Origin: Bartonella sp. M0283
GTDB lineage: Bacteria; Pseudomonadota; Alphaproteobacteria; Rhizobiales; Rhizobiaceae
Direction of reading: 5' to 3'
Length of the DNA stretch: 64,000 nucleotides
Assembly (NCBI RefSeq): GCF_016100455.1
Contig: NZ_JACFSK010000001.1
Coordinates: 1,612,001 to 1,676,000, forward strand
In this document: positions 28,548-37,727 of the stretch, piece after piece
Layout: each line of letters opens with the position of its first letter
How positions within the stretch are numbered: the first letter of the stretch is position 1
Position numbers and translations under genes: made by a program
Notes under the pieces: generated by a model
Told to the model about the DNA's origin: nothing
The model's database searches: none
The model's input: only the letters and a program-made list of their open reading frames with translations

Positions 28548-28914
28548 TTTCACTTTTCTCCGGATTTGTAGCAAGACCGTCTCTGATGGATTCAGAGATT
28601 TCCACCAAAGCATCAAAGTCTGCTGTTTCCCCATTCTCCAATCTCTGGATTTCTTTCAAAATAAAGAAACCGATAGAAATCAGAGATGCCTTAAGTTCTG
28701 TCGGCAGTGCATTTTCCGCCAGCCCCAAGTCTTCAATTAAAATAATCCATAATTTACGTGTAAATGCTACCGCTTCATATGTCTCGCGGGTGCTTGGCCC
28801 GGCCTTCTGGGCAGCACGCAGCATTTTTATACAACGATCGAACAAAATGCTCTCGCGTTCGCGAGCGCCCATCTGATCGTCTTCCATTACATCTTCGTAC
28901 CGCATCTGATACAT
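28540..28914 (-). CDS. flaF: Flagellar biosynthesis regulator FlaF
   Basis: A 124-residue cytosolic helical protein of the FlaF family, needed for flagellin secretion or synthesis and acting opposite or together with FlbT. Marks are ARERESILFDRCIKML, TRKLWIILIEDL and LKASLISIGFFILKEI. The ATG at 28914 is chosen over a TTG one codon earlier. GGGGA lies upstream. It overlaps flbT by 8 bp, so the two are coupled. Confidence 0.92.
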   Translation of the reverse strand: MYQMRYEDVMEDDQMGARERESILFDRCIKMLRAAQKAGPSTRETYEAVAFTRKLWIILIEDLGLAENALPTELKASLISIGFFILKEIQRLENGETADFDALVEISESIRDGLATNPEKSEND

Positions 28915-28964
28915 CAAAATTCCCCAGATATCACATCCGTATTATTTAACCCGAAAGGATTAAT

Positions 28965-30056
28965 TTAAATATAATTGGCCAATGTCATTTTGCTGATACG
29001 AGCTGTCATAGTGTATGAAATTTGTAATACGTTCTGAAGCTGGATCATCTTCGCACTTGCTTCGGTCGGGTCAGCACCAATCATGTCATTGCGTGTTTGG
29101 TTCAAAATACTGAGCTGTGCATTAATATGATTAGTGGCATTGGTGACGCGACTTTGCGAATTACCAAGATTGGACGCCGACGTAATAATCTCGTTAATAG
29201 CACTACCCGTCGATTTGTTATCCGAAGAAGCCCGTGCGCGATCAGCAATTGCCCCCTGAGCTGCCGAAGATAACCCGATATTACCGAACTCGGCCACAAG
29301 AATCATATTCTTCATGGCCTGACGGAAGCCTGCATCATTGGCGCTTGCCGAAATATCAGCATTTTCACCGCTGGGCGAAATGCGTCTTGATACTTCACCG
29401 TCTTTGGCACGTGAAAAATTTGTACCCCAACTCGGATCATCAAAAAGTTTACTGAATGGTCCATCAATGAAAGATTTCATGTCATCGGCAGAAATATTGG
29501 CCACCTGAGGGTCATCCACATTAAAGCCGAAATAATCTCTGAACGTATCTTGTACAATTTTGCTCGTGCCGGTATTGCTCCCCGCCTTATAATAGTCAAA
29601 TGGTGGCTGACTGGTATTGGTGCCGCCAAAGACATATTCGCCATTATAGCTCGTATTCATTGCCGAGACGAAGGAGTCGAGTGCTGTTTGTGCAGCAGAT
29701 TGCATGGTTGCCGGAGTTGCAGCAACATTGTCGCCCATCAGCGCTTTATTAAACTGTATAAGGCTACCACCGGGTTTATCCTTGCTGCTTGCTTCTACCA
29801 GACTTTGCAAGGCCGTTTGTGCCGAAGCCATACGCTGGGCTGCCAAATTGTTGCTATCTCTCAATCCTTGCAATGTTGAAATCTGATTTTCATTTTCAAC
29901 AAAACGACCCGTCTGGCGACCAAGCTTCAAACCGGGATCCCTGATCCTTTGTGTTGCGGCCTCATAGCTTGCTTCATCAAGCTCTGACTGTGCTTGCGAA
30001 ACAATCGAACGTTGCGAATTGTTCAATACATAAGTAGAAATCGGGTTAATTTTCAT
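28965..30056 (-). CDS. flgL: Hook-filament junction protein FlgL (HAP3)
   Basis: A 363-residue exported axial protein that joins FlgK to the filament. The flagellin-like N-terminal helix ISTYVLNNSQRSIVSQAQSELDEAS and the C-terminal helix LNQTRNDMIGADPTEASAKMIQLQN...ISKMTLANYI are conserved. It has an AGGTGTG ribosome-binding site and lies 8 bp after flgK. Confidence 0.93.
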   Translation of the reverse strand: MKINPISTYVLNNSQRSIVSQAQSELDEASYEAATQRIRDPGLKLGRQTGRFVENENQISTLQGLRDSNNLAAQRMASAQTALQSLVEASSKDKPGGSLIQFNKALMGDNVAATPATMQSAAQTALDSFVSAMNTSYNGEYVFGGTNTSQPPFDYYKAGSNTGTSKIVQDTFRDYFGFNVDDPQVANISADDMKSFIDGPFSKLFDDPSWGTNFSRAKDGEVSRRISPSGENADISASANDAGFRQAMKNMILVAEFGNIGLSSAAQGAIADRARASSDNKSTGSAINEIITSASNLGNSQSRVTNATNHINAQLSILNQTRNDMIGADPTEASAKMIQLQNVLQISYTMTARISKMTLANYI

Positions 30057-30063
30057 TTCACAC

Positions 30064-31419
30064 CTATCTTACCGCACTCATCAAGTCATCTAACATTTTG
30101 CCGACCGTTGTTATTATACGCGCAGTTGCTGAATAAGTCTGCTCTAATTGAAGCATCAGAGCCATTTCATCATCGGTATTTACGCCGGTTTCATTAGACA
30201 AAGCTTCGCCCGCACGGCTGAACATTGTGCTTTTATATTCGTTATCCGAAGTTGCGGACTTGCGTACGCCTTCCATCCATGACAAAGATTGCTTGGTGTA
30301 AGACGCGATGCTTTGAGTATTATCAAGCCCTGTATCATTAGCGAAATTACGGGGTTTATCCAGATTGTCGACTAGTTTCTGAAGATCTTTACCGAGCTTT
30401 TCCGGACCACCGTCAACCGTATTGCTATCAAATTCCGGATTAACACTAATTCTACCTGCCGTTCCGGTAACGTTCGTTTCGTCACCACCCTCGAATAGAG
30501 CGGGAGGTCCTTTAAAAATATCGGTCAGCGCATTGGCTACTTCATCAAGTTGTTTCTGATATTGCGGAGCAATTTCATCACGAACCTTCAACAAACCACC
30601 AAGTTTGCCGGACCCGTATGGAGATGTGAATACGCTGTGCGATAATGGCACCCCGTCAACTAGAACCTGATTTCCACTACGTCCTGCGGTTAATGGTCCA
30701 CTTGGATCAAAGGTGACCTTTGCAGGAACCTTGTCATAAAGTGTACTATTATCCATCCCGTAGATCGACATCGTGCCGTCGGGATGAGTAACAGTGGTTA
30801 TACCAATTTCCTGAGACAGTTCTTTAAGAATTGCATCGCGTTGATCCATATAGGCATAGCCATCACGACCCGCACCTTTTTCATTGGCAATTTGGCCTTC
30901 GACTTCATGGAACTGTTTTAACAGATCATTGATGTGATCGACAGAATCCTTGATTTCACTATCGGTATCGGTACGTAATTTATCAATTGCTTTGGAACCG
31001 GCATTCAAACTGTTGGCAAGATCTTTTGCCTTGTCAATGGCAGCATCACCGGCTGTTCTTTGGCTAGGATTATTGGCATAGAACTGCAAAGCTTTTTTGA
31101 AATCATCAAGCAAACGCGACGGCGAATTTTGAAAGTCGTTTGTACCATAAATGTTCGAGAGCTGTGTTGCCCCGTCATTTATAGCCGCAGCCGCAGCCGA
31201 TTGACTGGACTTGACAAGGTAGTTTCCAAGAAGTTCCGGATTGTCATCGCGGATGACCTTGGAGCCCACCATTCCGTAGGCTCCGGATTGGACATGGGTG
31301 GTGCGATGGGTATAGTTTGTGTCACGCGCACCACCAATATTCTGGGATACAACACTCATCTGACCAGACGATGTCTTGAGTGAATTTCTTGCTGTAGAGA
31401 GTGCTGTACCTAGTGTCAT
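30064..31419 (-). CDS. flgK: Hook-associated protein FlgK (HAP1)
   Basis: A 451-residue exported axial protein linking hook and filament. The N-terminal LGTALSTARNSLKTSSGQMSVVSQNIGGARD and the C-terminal LQLEQTYSATARIITTVGKMLDDLM form the D0 helices. It is somewhat short for the family, the central domain being reduced. It sits between flgE and flgL, with a GAAGG ribosome-binding site. Confidence 0.94.
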   Translation of the reverse strand: MTLGTALSTARNSLKTSSGQMSVVSQNIGGARDTNYTHRTTHVQSGAYGMVGSKVIRDDNPELLGNYLVKSSQSAAAAAINDGATQLSNIYGTNDFQNSPSRLLDDFKKALQFYANNPSQRTAGDAAIDKAKDLANSLNAGSKAIDKLRTDTDSEIKDSVDHINDLLKQFHEVEGQIANEKGAGRDGYAYMDQRDAILKELSQEIGITTVTHPDGTMSIYGMDNSTLYDKVPAKVTFDPSGPLTAGRSGNQVLVDGVPLSHSVFTSPYGSGKLGGLLKVRDEIAPQYQKQLDEVANALTDIFKGPPALFEGGDETNVTGTAGRISVNPEFDSNTVDGGPEKLGKDLQKLVDNLDKPRNFANDTGLDNTQSIASYTKQSLSWMEGVRKSATSDNEYKSTMFSRAGEALSNETGVNTDDEMALMLQLEQTYSATARIITTVGKMLDDLMSAVR

Positions 31420-31478
31420 TTTAGCCTTCTTTTATCTCATGTAATCGGCAGTTGAGCCGGTTTCAAGTAAGGTTAGTC

Positions 31479-32729
31479 CTATCGTTTCAAATTGACAATA
31501 ACATCCATTACTTCCGAACCCGTCTGGAACACTTTCGAATTTGCAGTATAATTGCGCTGTGCTTCGATCATGTCTGTCAATTCATCGCCGATATCGGCGT
31601 TTGACTCTTCCAGCATACCACTTCTCAAAACGCCGAATGTACCTTCACCCGGATGTCCGAATGTTTGACCACCAGCTTCCGGCACTGCCTGGAACACTGT
31701 TCCGGTAACCGGAATAAGTGAATCCGGAGCGGTTACTGTAGAGAGGCCAACAGTACCGATTGTTCTTACCTGACTATTACTATAGCTGACCTGAATCTCA
31801 CCTTTTTCATTAAAACTGAAATTTTTGTAAGTTCCGGGAGCGTAACCATTTTGTGTGGAATCAAAAGTGAAATTCGCGCCAAGTTGCGTTAATCCGCCAA
31901 TATTAAGGTCGACAGGAAAAAGCCCCCCATTCACATTCGGTGCCTCCATAGGAATTTTTGTGGATGCAGGTTGCAATAAATTACCATTATTATCGAATTC
32001 AAGTTCAATTGTTTTCAAGGGATTTTTTAAATCAGGATTTTTAGGATCGTTAATTTTATAGGTATCACCAGAGCATACGTACATCGTCCATTTATTGTTG
32101 TCTGTTTTCGTAAAATAGACATCCAGTTTTACAGCGGTCCCCTGCTCGTCATAAACTGTCACAAATTTTTTCAAATCATAAGCCTCTGGATTTATAACGC
32201 TTTTATCTTCAACGGGGTCATCAAAAAGGTTTTTGTGAGTATTTTTCTTCATATCAGCCTGCAAATTTGCCGTTATAGTTGCGCTAGTTGTTACCTGTCC
32301 GGGCAAAAGTTCACCGGCACCGCCTTTAATCACAACACGTTTTCCCGTTTCATCCAGCAGATAAAATCCACCTGCATTTTGTAAATAACCTTGACCATTT
32401 CTTTGGAAAGAACCGGCACGGGTGAGATACTCAGTTCCGGATTCATCTTGAACACGGAAAAAGCCGTTACCTTCAAGCATGATATCACTTGGCTTTCCTG
32501 TTCCACGCCCTGCACCCTGCATTGAAATATCATGGCGAACCGTTGTCGTGACACCACCGGACTGATAAGCATTACGCGTTGATGGCATAACCAGATCGGA
32601 AAACTGGGTATCCGTCCGCTTGTAACCAGCTGTACTAACGTTAGCGACGTTATCTGCAACGCCTGTAAGTCTGTTTGCCTGTGCGTTCATTCCTGCAACG
32701 CCGGTACGCATCATACCGTAAATACCCAT
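31479..32729 (-). CDS. flgE: Flagellar hook protein FlgE
   Basis: A 416-residue exported protein that polymerises into the hook. N-terminal MGIYGMMRTGVAGMNAQANRL...DNVANVSTAGYKRTDTQF and C-terminal SNADIGDELTDMIEAQRNYTANSKVFQTGSEVMD are classic hook/rod D0 sequences. The middle (about 140-300) is specific. It is the first gene of the flgE-flgK-flgL-flaF-flbT-flgD-fliQ run. The ribosome-binding site is TAAGGAG, and the promoter with the shared direct-repeat motif lies 33-64 bp upstream. Confidence 0.96.
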   Translation of the reverse strand: MGIYGMMRTGVAGMNAQANRLTGVADNVANVSTAGYKRTDTQFSDLVMPSTRNAYQSGGVTTTVRHDISMQGAGRGTGKPSDIMLEGNGFFRVQDESGTEYLTRAGSFQRNGQGYLQNAGGFYLLDETGKRVVIKGGAGELLPGQVTTSATITANLQADMKKNTHKNLFDDPVEDKSVINPEAYDLKKFVTVYDEQGTAVKLDVYFTKTDNNKWTMYVCSGDTYKINDPKNPDLKNPLKTIELEFDNNGNLLQPASTKIPMEAPNVNGGLFPVDLNIGGLTQLGANFTFDSTQNGYAPGTYKNFSFNEKGEIQVSYSNSQVRTIGTVGLSTVTAPDSLIPVTGTVFQAVPEAGGQTFGHPGEGTFGVLRSGMLEESNADIGDELTDMIEAQRNYTANSKVFQTGSEVMDVIVNLKR

Positions 32730-32761
32730 TGTTATCTCCTTAAGTTGAGAACCATAGTTGC

Positions 32762-32793
32762 ACCATAGAGGCGCTTCCTTGTGCGAAGCTGGC
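32762..32793 (-). promoter_or_regulatory. Candidate FtcR-type promoter of flgE
   Basis: Read on the minus strand: GCCAG, six bases CTTCGC, ACAAG, ten bases, then TATGGT as -10. The second box starts 11 bp after the first, as in OmpR/PhoB-type tandem boxes that replace the -35 element. The same layout occurs before fliF, flgB, motA and the DUF1217 gene. Confidence 0.6.
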
Positions 32794-33096
32794 GTTGTGA
32801 CAGTTTAGCAAGGAAAAATGCTCGCATAAGGAGGCTGTTGGCAGCATTCAAAACTGTTTTTCAAAAAACAAATTTGCAGACTTTGCTTTGAAGGCAAAAG
32901 TAAAAATAACAAATATATGTCGGTTTGATTGCTTACATATGTGCGTAAAATTGGCTTCGAAACTTTCCCGACCGGATTTTGATCAAGGCAATATAAACGC
33001 AAAAATTAAGATAAAAACCTTTTATGATAAAAACCTTTTATATAGTGAAGAAAAATCCGGCATTTTTCGAAAAAAGCTATTTTTAAAAGTTAAAAA
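32794..33096. other. Gene-free stretch between flgE promoter and ftcR terminator
   Basis: About 300 AT-rich bases with no supported gene; a short plus-strand ORF at 32888-33148 is low-complexity and runs through the ftcR terminator. Confidence 0.5.
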
Positions 33097-33121
33097 AAAG
33101 CCTGCAAAAATTGCAGGCTTT
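33097..33121 (-). terminator. Rho-independent terminator of ftcR
   Basis: AAAGCCTGCA and TGCAGGCTTT form a perfect 10-bp stem with a 5-base loop. On the minus strand it is followed by a long T run. It lies 28 bp after the ftcR stop codon. Confidence 0.9.
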
Positions 33122-33148
33122 AAAAAATCGTATGGAGTTACGAAATGA

Positions 33149-33832
33149 TTAATCAATGTTTAAGCTATAACCTAAGAAACGTTTTGAATCAATAACATCA
33201 GTTCCAAGCTTGGCTTTCAATTTTTTACGCAATTTACTGATGTGGCTTTCAACGACATTCTCTTCTACTTCAGCGTCAAACACGCCGTATATCGCATTAA
33301 AAATCTGGGTTTTGTTAACACGACGACCATGATTGGCTACAAGATATTCAAGAATGCGACGTTCGCGACGAGGGAGAACAAAATCAACGCCATTGATTTT
33401 CGGGTCACGACCATCATTGAACACGCTGATTGGCCCAAGAACAACGGCAGCGTCCGATTTGCGGATTTCGCCACCCATGCGACGGCGTATTGCTGCAACA
33501 CGAGCCAATATTTCACGAACATGAATAGGTTTGCGCAATACATCGTCAATTCCGGCCTGAAACAGTGCCAGTGTTTGCTCAAGCGAATTGTTTTCTGTGA
33601 CAGCCAATACAGGAGCATCGCAGTGAGCGCGAATTTTCTTTGGCAGCTCAATGCGGTCTTTGCAATCACCAAGAAGAATCGCTTCGACTGCTGACATTTC
33701 CGATTTCGGGGCGGTTTCTACCCAATCATCAAAATCGGCAGATGATAAACCTGTTGCCGGGATCCCTTCCCGTGCGAACAAGGCAGAATAACCATCAGTC
33801 ACCAGCTTGCGTTCGTCTACAACTATTATCAT
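33149..33832 (-). CDS. ftcR: Flagellar transcriptional regulator FtcR (Rem-type)
   Basis: A 227-residue OmpR-type protein: a receiver-like domain (about 1-118) and a C-terminal winged helix (about 128-227). The DNA-binding half is highly typical of FtcR/Rem ([32 protein letters not shown] near-match, [27 protein letters not shown]). In Brucella FtcR is the flagellar master activator and binds the fliF promoter region. The receiver keeps an acidic pair (Asp6, Glu7) and a Lys in RKPIH, but the phospho-Asp site at the end of strand 3 (ILLGD) is not canonical. It is transcribed alone, with its own terminator and an inverted repeat upstream. Confidence 0.95.
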   Translation of the reverse strand: MIIVVDERKLVTDGYSALFAREGIPATGLSSADFDDWVETAPKSEMSAVEAILLGDCKDRIELPKKIRAHCDAPVLAVTENNSLEQTLALFQAGIDDVLRKPIHVREILARVAAIRRRMGGEIRKSDAAVVLGPISVFNDGRDPKINGVDFVLPRRERRILEYLVANHGRRVNKTQIFNAIYGVFDAEVEENVVESHISKLRKKLKAKLGTDVIDSKRFLGYSLNID

Positions 33833-34025
33833 GTTCCTATTCCTATAAACGTCCTCACTAAATCCTAAAACTCAAGAACTTATCCTTAATGAGGACTTTT
33901 CTTTAAGATATCTTTCACGGCAAAAATTACAAGTCGTTTTTAACTTTTTCTGCCAAGAATCGGCCATACTTTCCCAAAAATAGACGATTTTTTTAATAAA
34001 TTGTTATTTCAAACCGTCATTTTTC

Positions 34026-34050
34026 GTTTGAAAATCATTTATTTTCAAAC
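34026..34050. promoter_or_regulatory. 9-bp inverted repeat upstream of ftcR
   Basis: GTTTGAAAA and TTTTCAAAC form a perfect inverted repeat with a 7-base spacer, about 195 bp upstream of the ftcR start and 60 bp after the transglycosylase stop. It may be an operator or the end of the upstream transcript; no T tract follows on the minus strand. Confidence 0.5.
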
Positions 34051-34109
34051 AGTTAGTTACATGCAGGCACGTTAACTATAAAATTTAACCATGCTTATTA
34101 AAACGTCGT

Positions 34110-34679
34110 TTACAGTTCTCCACGACAAAACTGGCGCGAAGCTTGCGTCCATTTTCCGAACCCCGAAGCGATCATATTGGCTATGACCTGACAGACATAT
34201 CGTTTTTGTGCCGGATTATTATTCGGGCCGGCATGGTAACGTGCCACTGCCATGGTCCAGCTACCTTCCCGTTCCTTGAGTTCTCTAAGGAAACGCGCGG
34301 CATAATCTACGTTGAGATGTGGCTGGAACATTGCTGCCACAGAAGGAAAACGCTCTCCGTGATAATAGTGGTTAATTTGCATGCAACCAACGTCAATGAG
34401 TTTTGCGCCGCGACGTTTTGCCTCGTAAAAAATCTTCAATGCTTGCGACTCATTTTGTGCAAATACTGCTTTTCCATCAATATTGAGCGCATAAGGCTGG
34501 AGTGAGTCTTTGTTGCCTGTTTCAGTCAGTCCAACAGCATACAAGATACCAAGCGGAATATCGTAACGTTTGGATGCTTCGATCATTTCTCCTTCGCAGG
34601 CATTGCCTGCAGAAGCCTCGAAAACAACTGTCAGACTAGACCACCAGACGGCGAGGATCGCGACGAGTATTTTCGACAT
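34110..34679 (-). CDS. Flagellar-locus lytic transglycosylase (SLT domain)
   Basis: A 189-residue periplasmic enzyme with signal peptide (about 1-24, ending EASA). The goose-lysozyme-like SLT domain carries the likely catalytic Glu53 in YAVGLTETGN, then IDVGCMQINHYYHG and VARYHAGPNN. It probably opens peptidoglycan for the rod, replacing the muramidase half of FlgJ, as known for SltF-type proteins in alphaproteobacteria. The start at 34679 has AGGAAG nine bases upstream. It overlaps the end of fliK by 44 bp, so it is part of the fliF-fliK transcript. A longer frame to 34880 lies inside fliK. Confidence 0.88.
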   Translation of the reverse strand: MSKILVAILAVWWSSLTVVFEASAGNACEGEMIEASKRYDIPLGILYAVGLTETGNKDSLQPYALNIDGKAVFAQNESQALKIFYEAKRRGAKLIDVGCMQINHYYHGERFPSVAAMFQPHLNVDYAARFLRELKEREGSWTMAVARYHAGPNNNPAQKRYVCQVIANMIASGFGKWTQASRQFCRGEL

Positions 34680-36435
34680 GTACATCTTCTTCCTGCGAAG
34701 GTGTGCCAGTGAAAGGAAACTCGCTAAATGTTTGCCTTGAAGCATTATGCCCACCTTGACCTTGCTGACCTGCAGACTGCCGCTGGCCATTAAAATTCTG
34801 ACCACTATTATCCTGAGACATAGACTGGCCGGAATTGGCTGATTGCCCTTGCTGGACAGTTTGTGAACTTTTATCAACAATCATGATTGTCAGCTGGCCA
34901 TTATCACTGACCCCCGACTTTTCCAGAGCTTTATGCAGCGCATGATTATCGGCTGCAAGGAGGCGAGCCGTTTCCTGACGTTCGGCATGAATTTCAATCT
35001 GGAGACCATCAGTAGTTTTGCGCAATCTTGCTTCAACCATACCAAGATTTTCAGGGTTCAACTTTATGCGCAATACGCGCATATCTCCGACCTGTTTGTT
35101 TTCGGTAACTTCGACATCAACAATACGGCCGAGTACATTCTGATTTTCGGCCCTCGCAGTGTTGGTTGCAATTTTATCTCCGACATTCAATTGTGAACCG
35201 GCCTGCAATTTATCTGCTGCGTCGTCAAAATTTGGCTGTTGCGAATTATTGGATATCTGGTTTGCAATGTCTTGCGTGCGTTTGGCGTTATTTTGTTTGC
35301 GACCCGATATCGTATTACCGGACTTGTCATCAGTCGTGTTGAAGTCGTCGGCTTCCCCGTTGCCAAGTGGTGCGGTTTCATCTTCTGATGTAAAACCGGA
35401 TGTGCCTACGGTATCATCATCTGCTGCCGAAAGAGCGTTTTTATCAGACCGTACGGCATTTTCCTTATTTGCAGTTGCCACTTTAACGGTTCCCGAAGTT
35501 GCAAGCGCACCCGTCTCCATTGCGGCATTCGCTTTAACAGTTTCGTTCGTCTCTAAAGTCGAAGCCGAAGCCTCTCGAGTGTTTTTCAAAGCAGAATCAA
35601 CGCCCTTATCGGAAGAACCTGCAATCTCGATATTGGCATCTATCTGCTGCTTGCCGTCATTCTTTTTGTCGCCACTTAAAGAGTCACCGTTTTTGACACT
35701 ATTATCGGGATTGACAGTCGCATGGCTCACTGTCGGTAACGGGCTGAATGCCACTTTGACACTATTTTCGTTACCATCTTCTTGACCGTCAGTATCGGCT
35801 GTTTTGTCATCCTTTGGCTTGAGCGAATGCGATTTATTTCGTGAGCCTGTCCCGACTGCCAAAGTTTGACCGTCGTCTTCCCCCTCTGTCAAACCGGGTT
35901 TGACTGCATTTTTTTCGTTTGACGCCAGATTTTTTTGCTTATCCAATTGTTCTAGAATGTCATGAACCGATGACGCTGACTGATCATTTAACTCATCATG
36001 ACCAGCATGACCATCATGGATGCCAGCCTTGGCATTTTCCTTATTCTTGCCACCTTCATCAACAACATTATTTTTTTTGTCTGATGCGTTCGTTTGCGCT
36101 ACTTGATCAGAATGCGTGTTATTGTTTTGAGCTTTGTCAACAGCAGCTTTGTCTTTTGCAACCTTGTCGTTTGAAGACTTATCATTTGCAATCTTATCGT
36201 TTGCAATCTTATCGTTTGCAGACTTATCCGCAAAGGCTTTATCCGAGTTTGACTTCGCCGATTGGCGGTCTGCCTCTCTTGACGCAGCCGACGTTTTATT
36301 GTCTCCAGTCTTATTCAAGACATCATCAAAGCTTTCCTGTGAGGACTGTCCGGTTGGCTGAGACTTTTTATTATCAGTCTTGATTTGATTGAAGCTCGTG
36401 TTAATGCTCGTAAATTCCCCCGAGATTACCATCAT
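34636..36435 (-). CDS. fliK: Flagellar hook-length control protein FliK (MotD)
   Basis: A 599-residue exported ruler protein. The first 430 residues are hydrophilic and low in complexity (Asn, Asp, Lys, Ser), with a run of ANDK-like pentapeptides at about 65-90. The conserved C-terminal FliK domain (about 440-530) contains MRVLRIKLNPENLGMVEARLRK. A Gln/Ser/Gly-rich tail follows. In Sinorhizobium the same gene was first called motD. The start overlaps the motC stop as ATGA, with GGAG upstream. The repeats suggest that length can vary by slippage. Confidence 0.9.
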   Translation of the reverse strand: MMVISGEFTSINTSFNQIKTDNKKSQPTGQSSQESFDDVLNKTGDNKTSAASREADRQSAKSNSDKAFADKSANDKIANDKIANDKSSNDKVAKDKAAVDKAQNNNTHSDQVAQTNASDKKNNVVDEGGKNKENAKAGIHDGHAGHDELNDQSASSVHDILEQLDKQKNLASNEKNAVKPGLTEGEDDGQTLAVGTGSRNKSHSLKPKDDKTADTDGQEDGNENSVKVAFSPLPTVSHATVNPDNSVKNGDSLSGDKKNDGKQQIDANIEIAGSSDKGVDSALKNTREASASTLETNETVKANAAMETGALATSGTVKVATANKENAVRSDKNALSAADDDTVGTSGFTSEDETAPLGNGEADDFNTTDDKSGNTISGRKQNNAKRTQDIANQISNNSQQPNFDDAADKLQAGSQLNVGDKIATNTARAENQNVLGRIVDVEVTENKQVGDMRVLRIKLNPENLGMVEARLRKTTDGLQIEIHAERQETARLLAADNHALHKALEKSGVSDNGQLTIMIVDKSSQTVQQGQSANSGQSMSQDNSGQNFNGQRQSAGQQGQGGHNASRQTFSEFPFTGTPSQEEDVHVENTRRDPRRLVV

Positions 36436-37727
36436 TTTTTCTCCAATAACTTGTCTACGTCGTCTATTTTCTTTTGTGTCTGCTGCATAAATTGATCAAT
36501 TTCGCCTGAAGTCTTTTGTTCGTCCTGTTTTCCCGAAGCGCTATTTGTTGGCATCGGTAAAGGCTCATTTGTTTTCGTACCGACCTGGTCAACAGGTACG
36601 CCCACCGCTTCTTTCAATCCCGATTGATCGTCATCATCTTCTTCATCATCATCGGTTTGCTTTGGCAAAATGCTTGTATCAAGAACAACGCCTTTTGCTA
36701 CCGCCTTTGCAGCCATCAGCAATGGCCGGTCTTTTTCGGGAAGTTCATTCACGGAAATAGTTTTCAACATTTCTCCGGCATCTTCTGCAGCTGTTGAACC
36801 TACCGAACTTGCTGCATAATAAAGGCGTGCCGAGGCATCGTTGACATTCAGGCTGTGGGCGATATCAAGTGCCTTTTCAGCTCCGAAATGGGCGCGTGCC
36901 ATACGTGCATCTATCAAGGCGGTACGGCTTATCTTCAAATAGATAACCAACTGGATTGTTTTAGGCGCAAAATTGATAAACTCGCTTAATTGTTGATCAT
37001 CAAGGCGATTATCCATCAAAGGTAAAGTTGTTGCGAAATCCCGCCAGAATTCATTTGCATAGGGAGATTTCGAAAAACGCGTGACGTAATTTCTGGTAAG
37101 AAGCCGCAAAAGCTTGAGATCTCCGGTCATAGAGGCAACTTTGATCTGGCGCCGTATCGCTGCTTCTTCAAACAATGATCCGGGTGCTGCCAATCTTACC
37201 CAATTGAGACGATCGGAGGCTTTTTCAGGGCTAGCCTCGGCCATATCGGCAACAGTGCTTAAAGTAATGGAAAGTAACAATGCCGCAGGAATTTCTGAAT
37301 CATCTTCCGGCAAATTGTCAAAAGCTTTTAAAAATCTATCTTTTTTGTGGTGGGCATAGGCACGGGCACCATCAATATAATTCTTCGGAACAATCCCATC
37401 CGGTGCATTCTTGAGAATAGTTTCTACGACATCGGGATTTCCACCATTAAATAGATAGGTCAATGCGGCAAAAGTATTTTGCGCATTTTCCCATGTTGAT
37501 GGATCTTCGCTTAAAAATTTTTGTCCGATATCGGCAAGAACACGCGGTTGCATTTGCAGTGCTCCGGGTTGTCCGCTTGCTATGTCATCTTGCAGGCTTT
37601 CTAATGAGCGGACAAGTTGAACCGGCCCCAATGCAGATTCGGCAAGCTGGGCTTCGAGCGGAGTTGATGCGAAGATTGGCAATACCACACCAGCCAGACA
37701 CATCACTTTAAAGAAACGATTTATCAT
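36432..37727 (-). CDS. motC: Periplasmic motility protein MotC
   Basis: A 431-residue exported protein of the Rhizobiales-specific MotC family. The signal peptide is about 1-26 (VVLPIFASTPLEA). Marks are GPVQLVRSLESLQDDIASG and the helical-repeat body with LNWVRLAAPGSLFEEAAIRRQI and ARLYYAAS. In Sinorhizobium MotC binds MotB in the periplasm and is stabilised by MotE, also encoded here (47542). The C-terminus is acidic (DDDEEDDDD). ATGA overlaps join it to motB and fliK. Confidence 0.93.
   Translation of the reverse strand: MINRFFKVMCLAGVVLPIFASTPLEAQLAESALGPVQLVRSLESLQDDIASGQPGALQMQPRVLADIGQKFLSEDPSTWENAQNTFAALTYLFNGGNPDVVETILKNAPDGIVPKNYIDGARAYAHHKKDRFLKAFDNLPEDDSEIPAALLLSITLSTVADMAEASPEKASDRLNWVRLAAPGSLFEEAAIRRQIKVASMTGDLKLLRLLTRNYVTRFSKSPYANEFWRDFATTLPLMDNRLDDQQLSEFINFAPKTIQLVIYLKISRTALIDARMARAHFGAEKALDIAHSLNVNDASARLYYAASSVGSTAAEDAGEMLKTISVNELPEKDRPLLMAAKAVAKGVVLDTSILPKQTDDDEEDDDDQSGLKEAVGVPVDQVGTKTNEPLPMPTNSASGKQDEQKTSGEIDQFMQQTQKKIDDVDKLLEKK

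Noticed and set aside
28547..28634. N-terminally extended FlbT
   Set aside because: The extra 29 codons lie inside flaF; the internal ATG has a good ribosome-binding site and gives the normal family length.
35159..35785. 208-codon plus-strand ORF
   Set aside because: Antisense to the low-complexity part of fliK; its Ser/Leu/Ala-rich product mirrors the fliK repeats.
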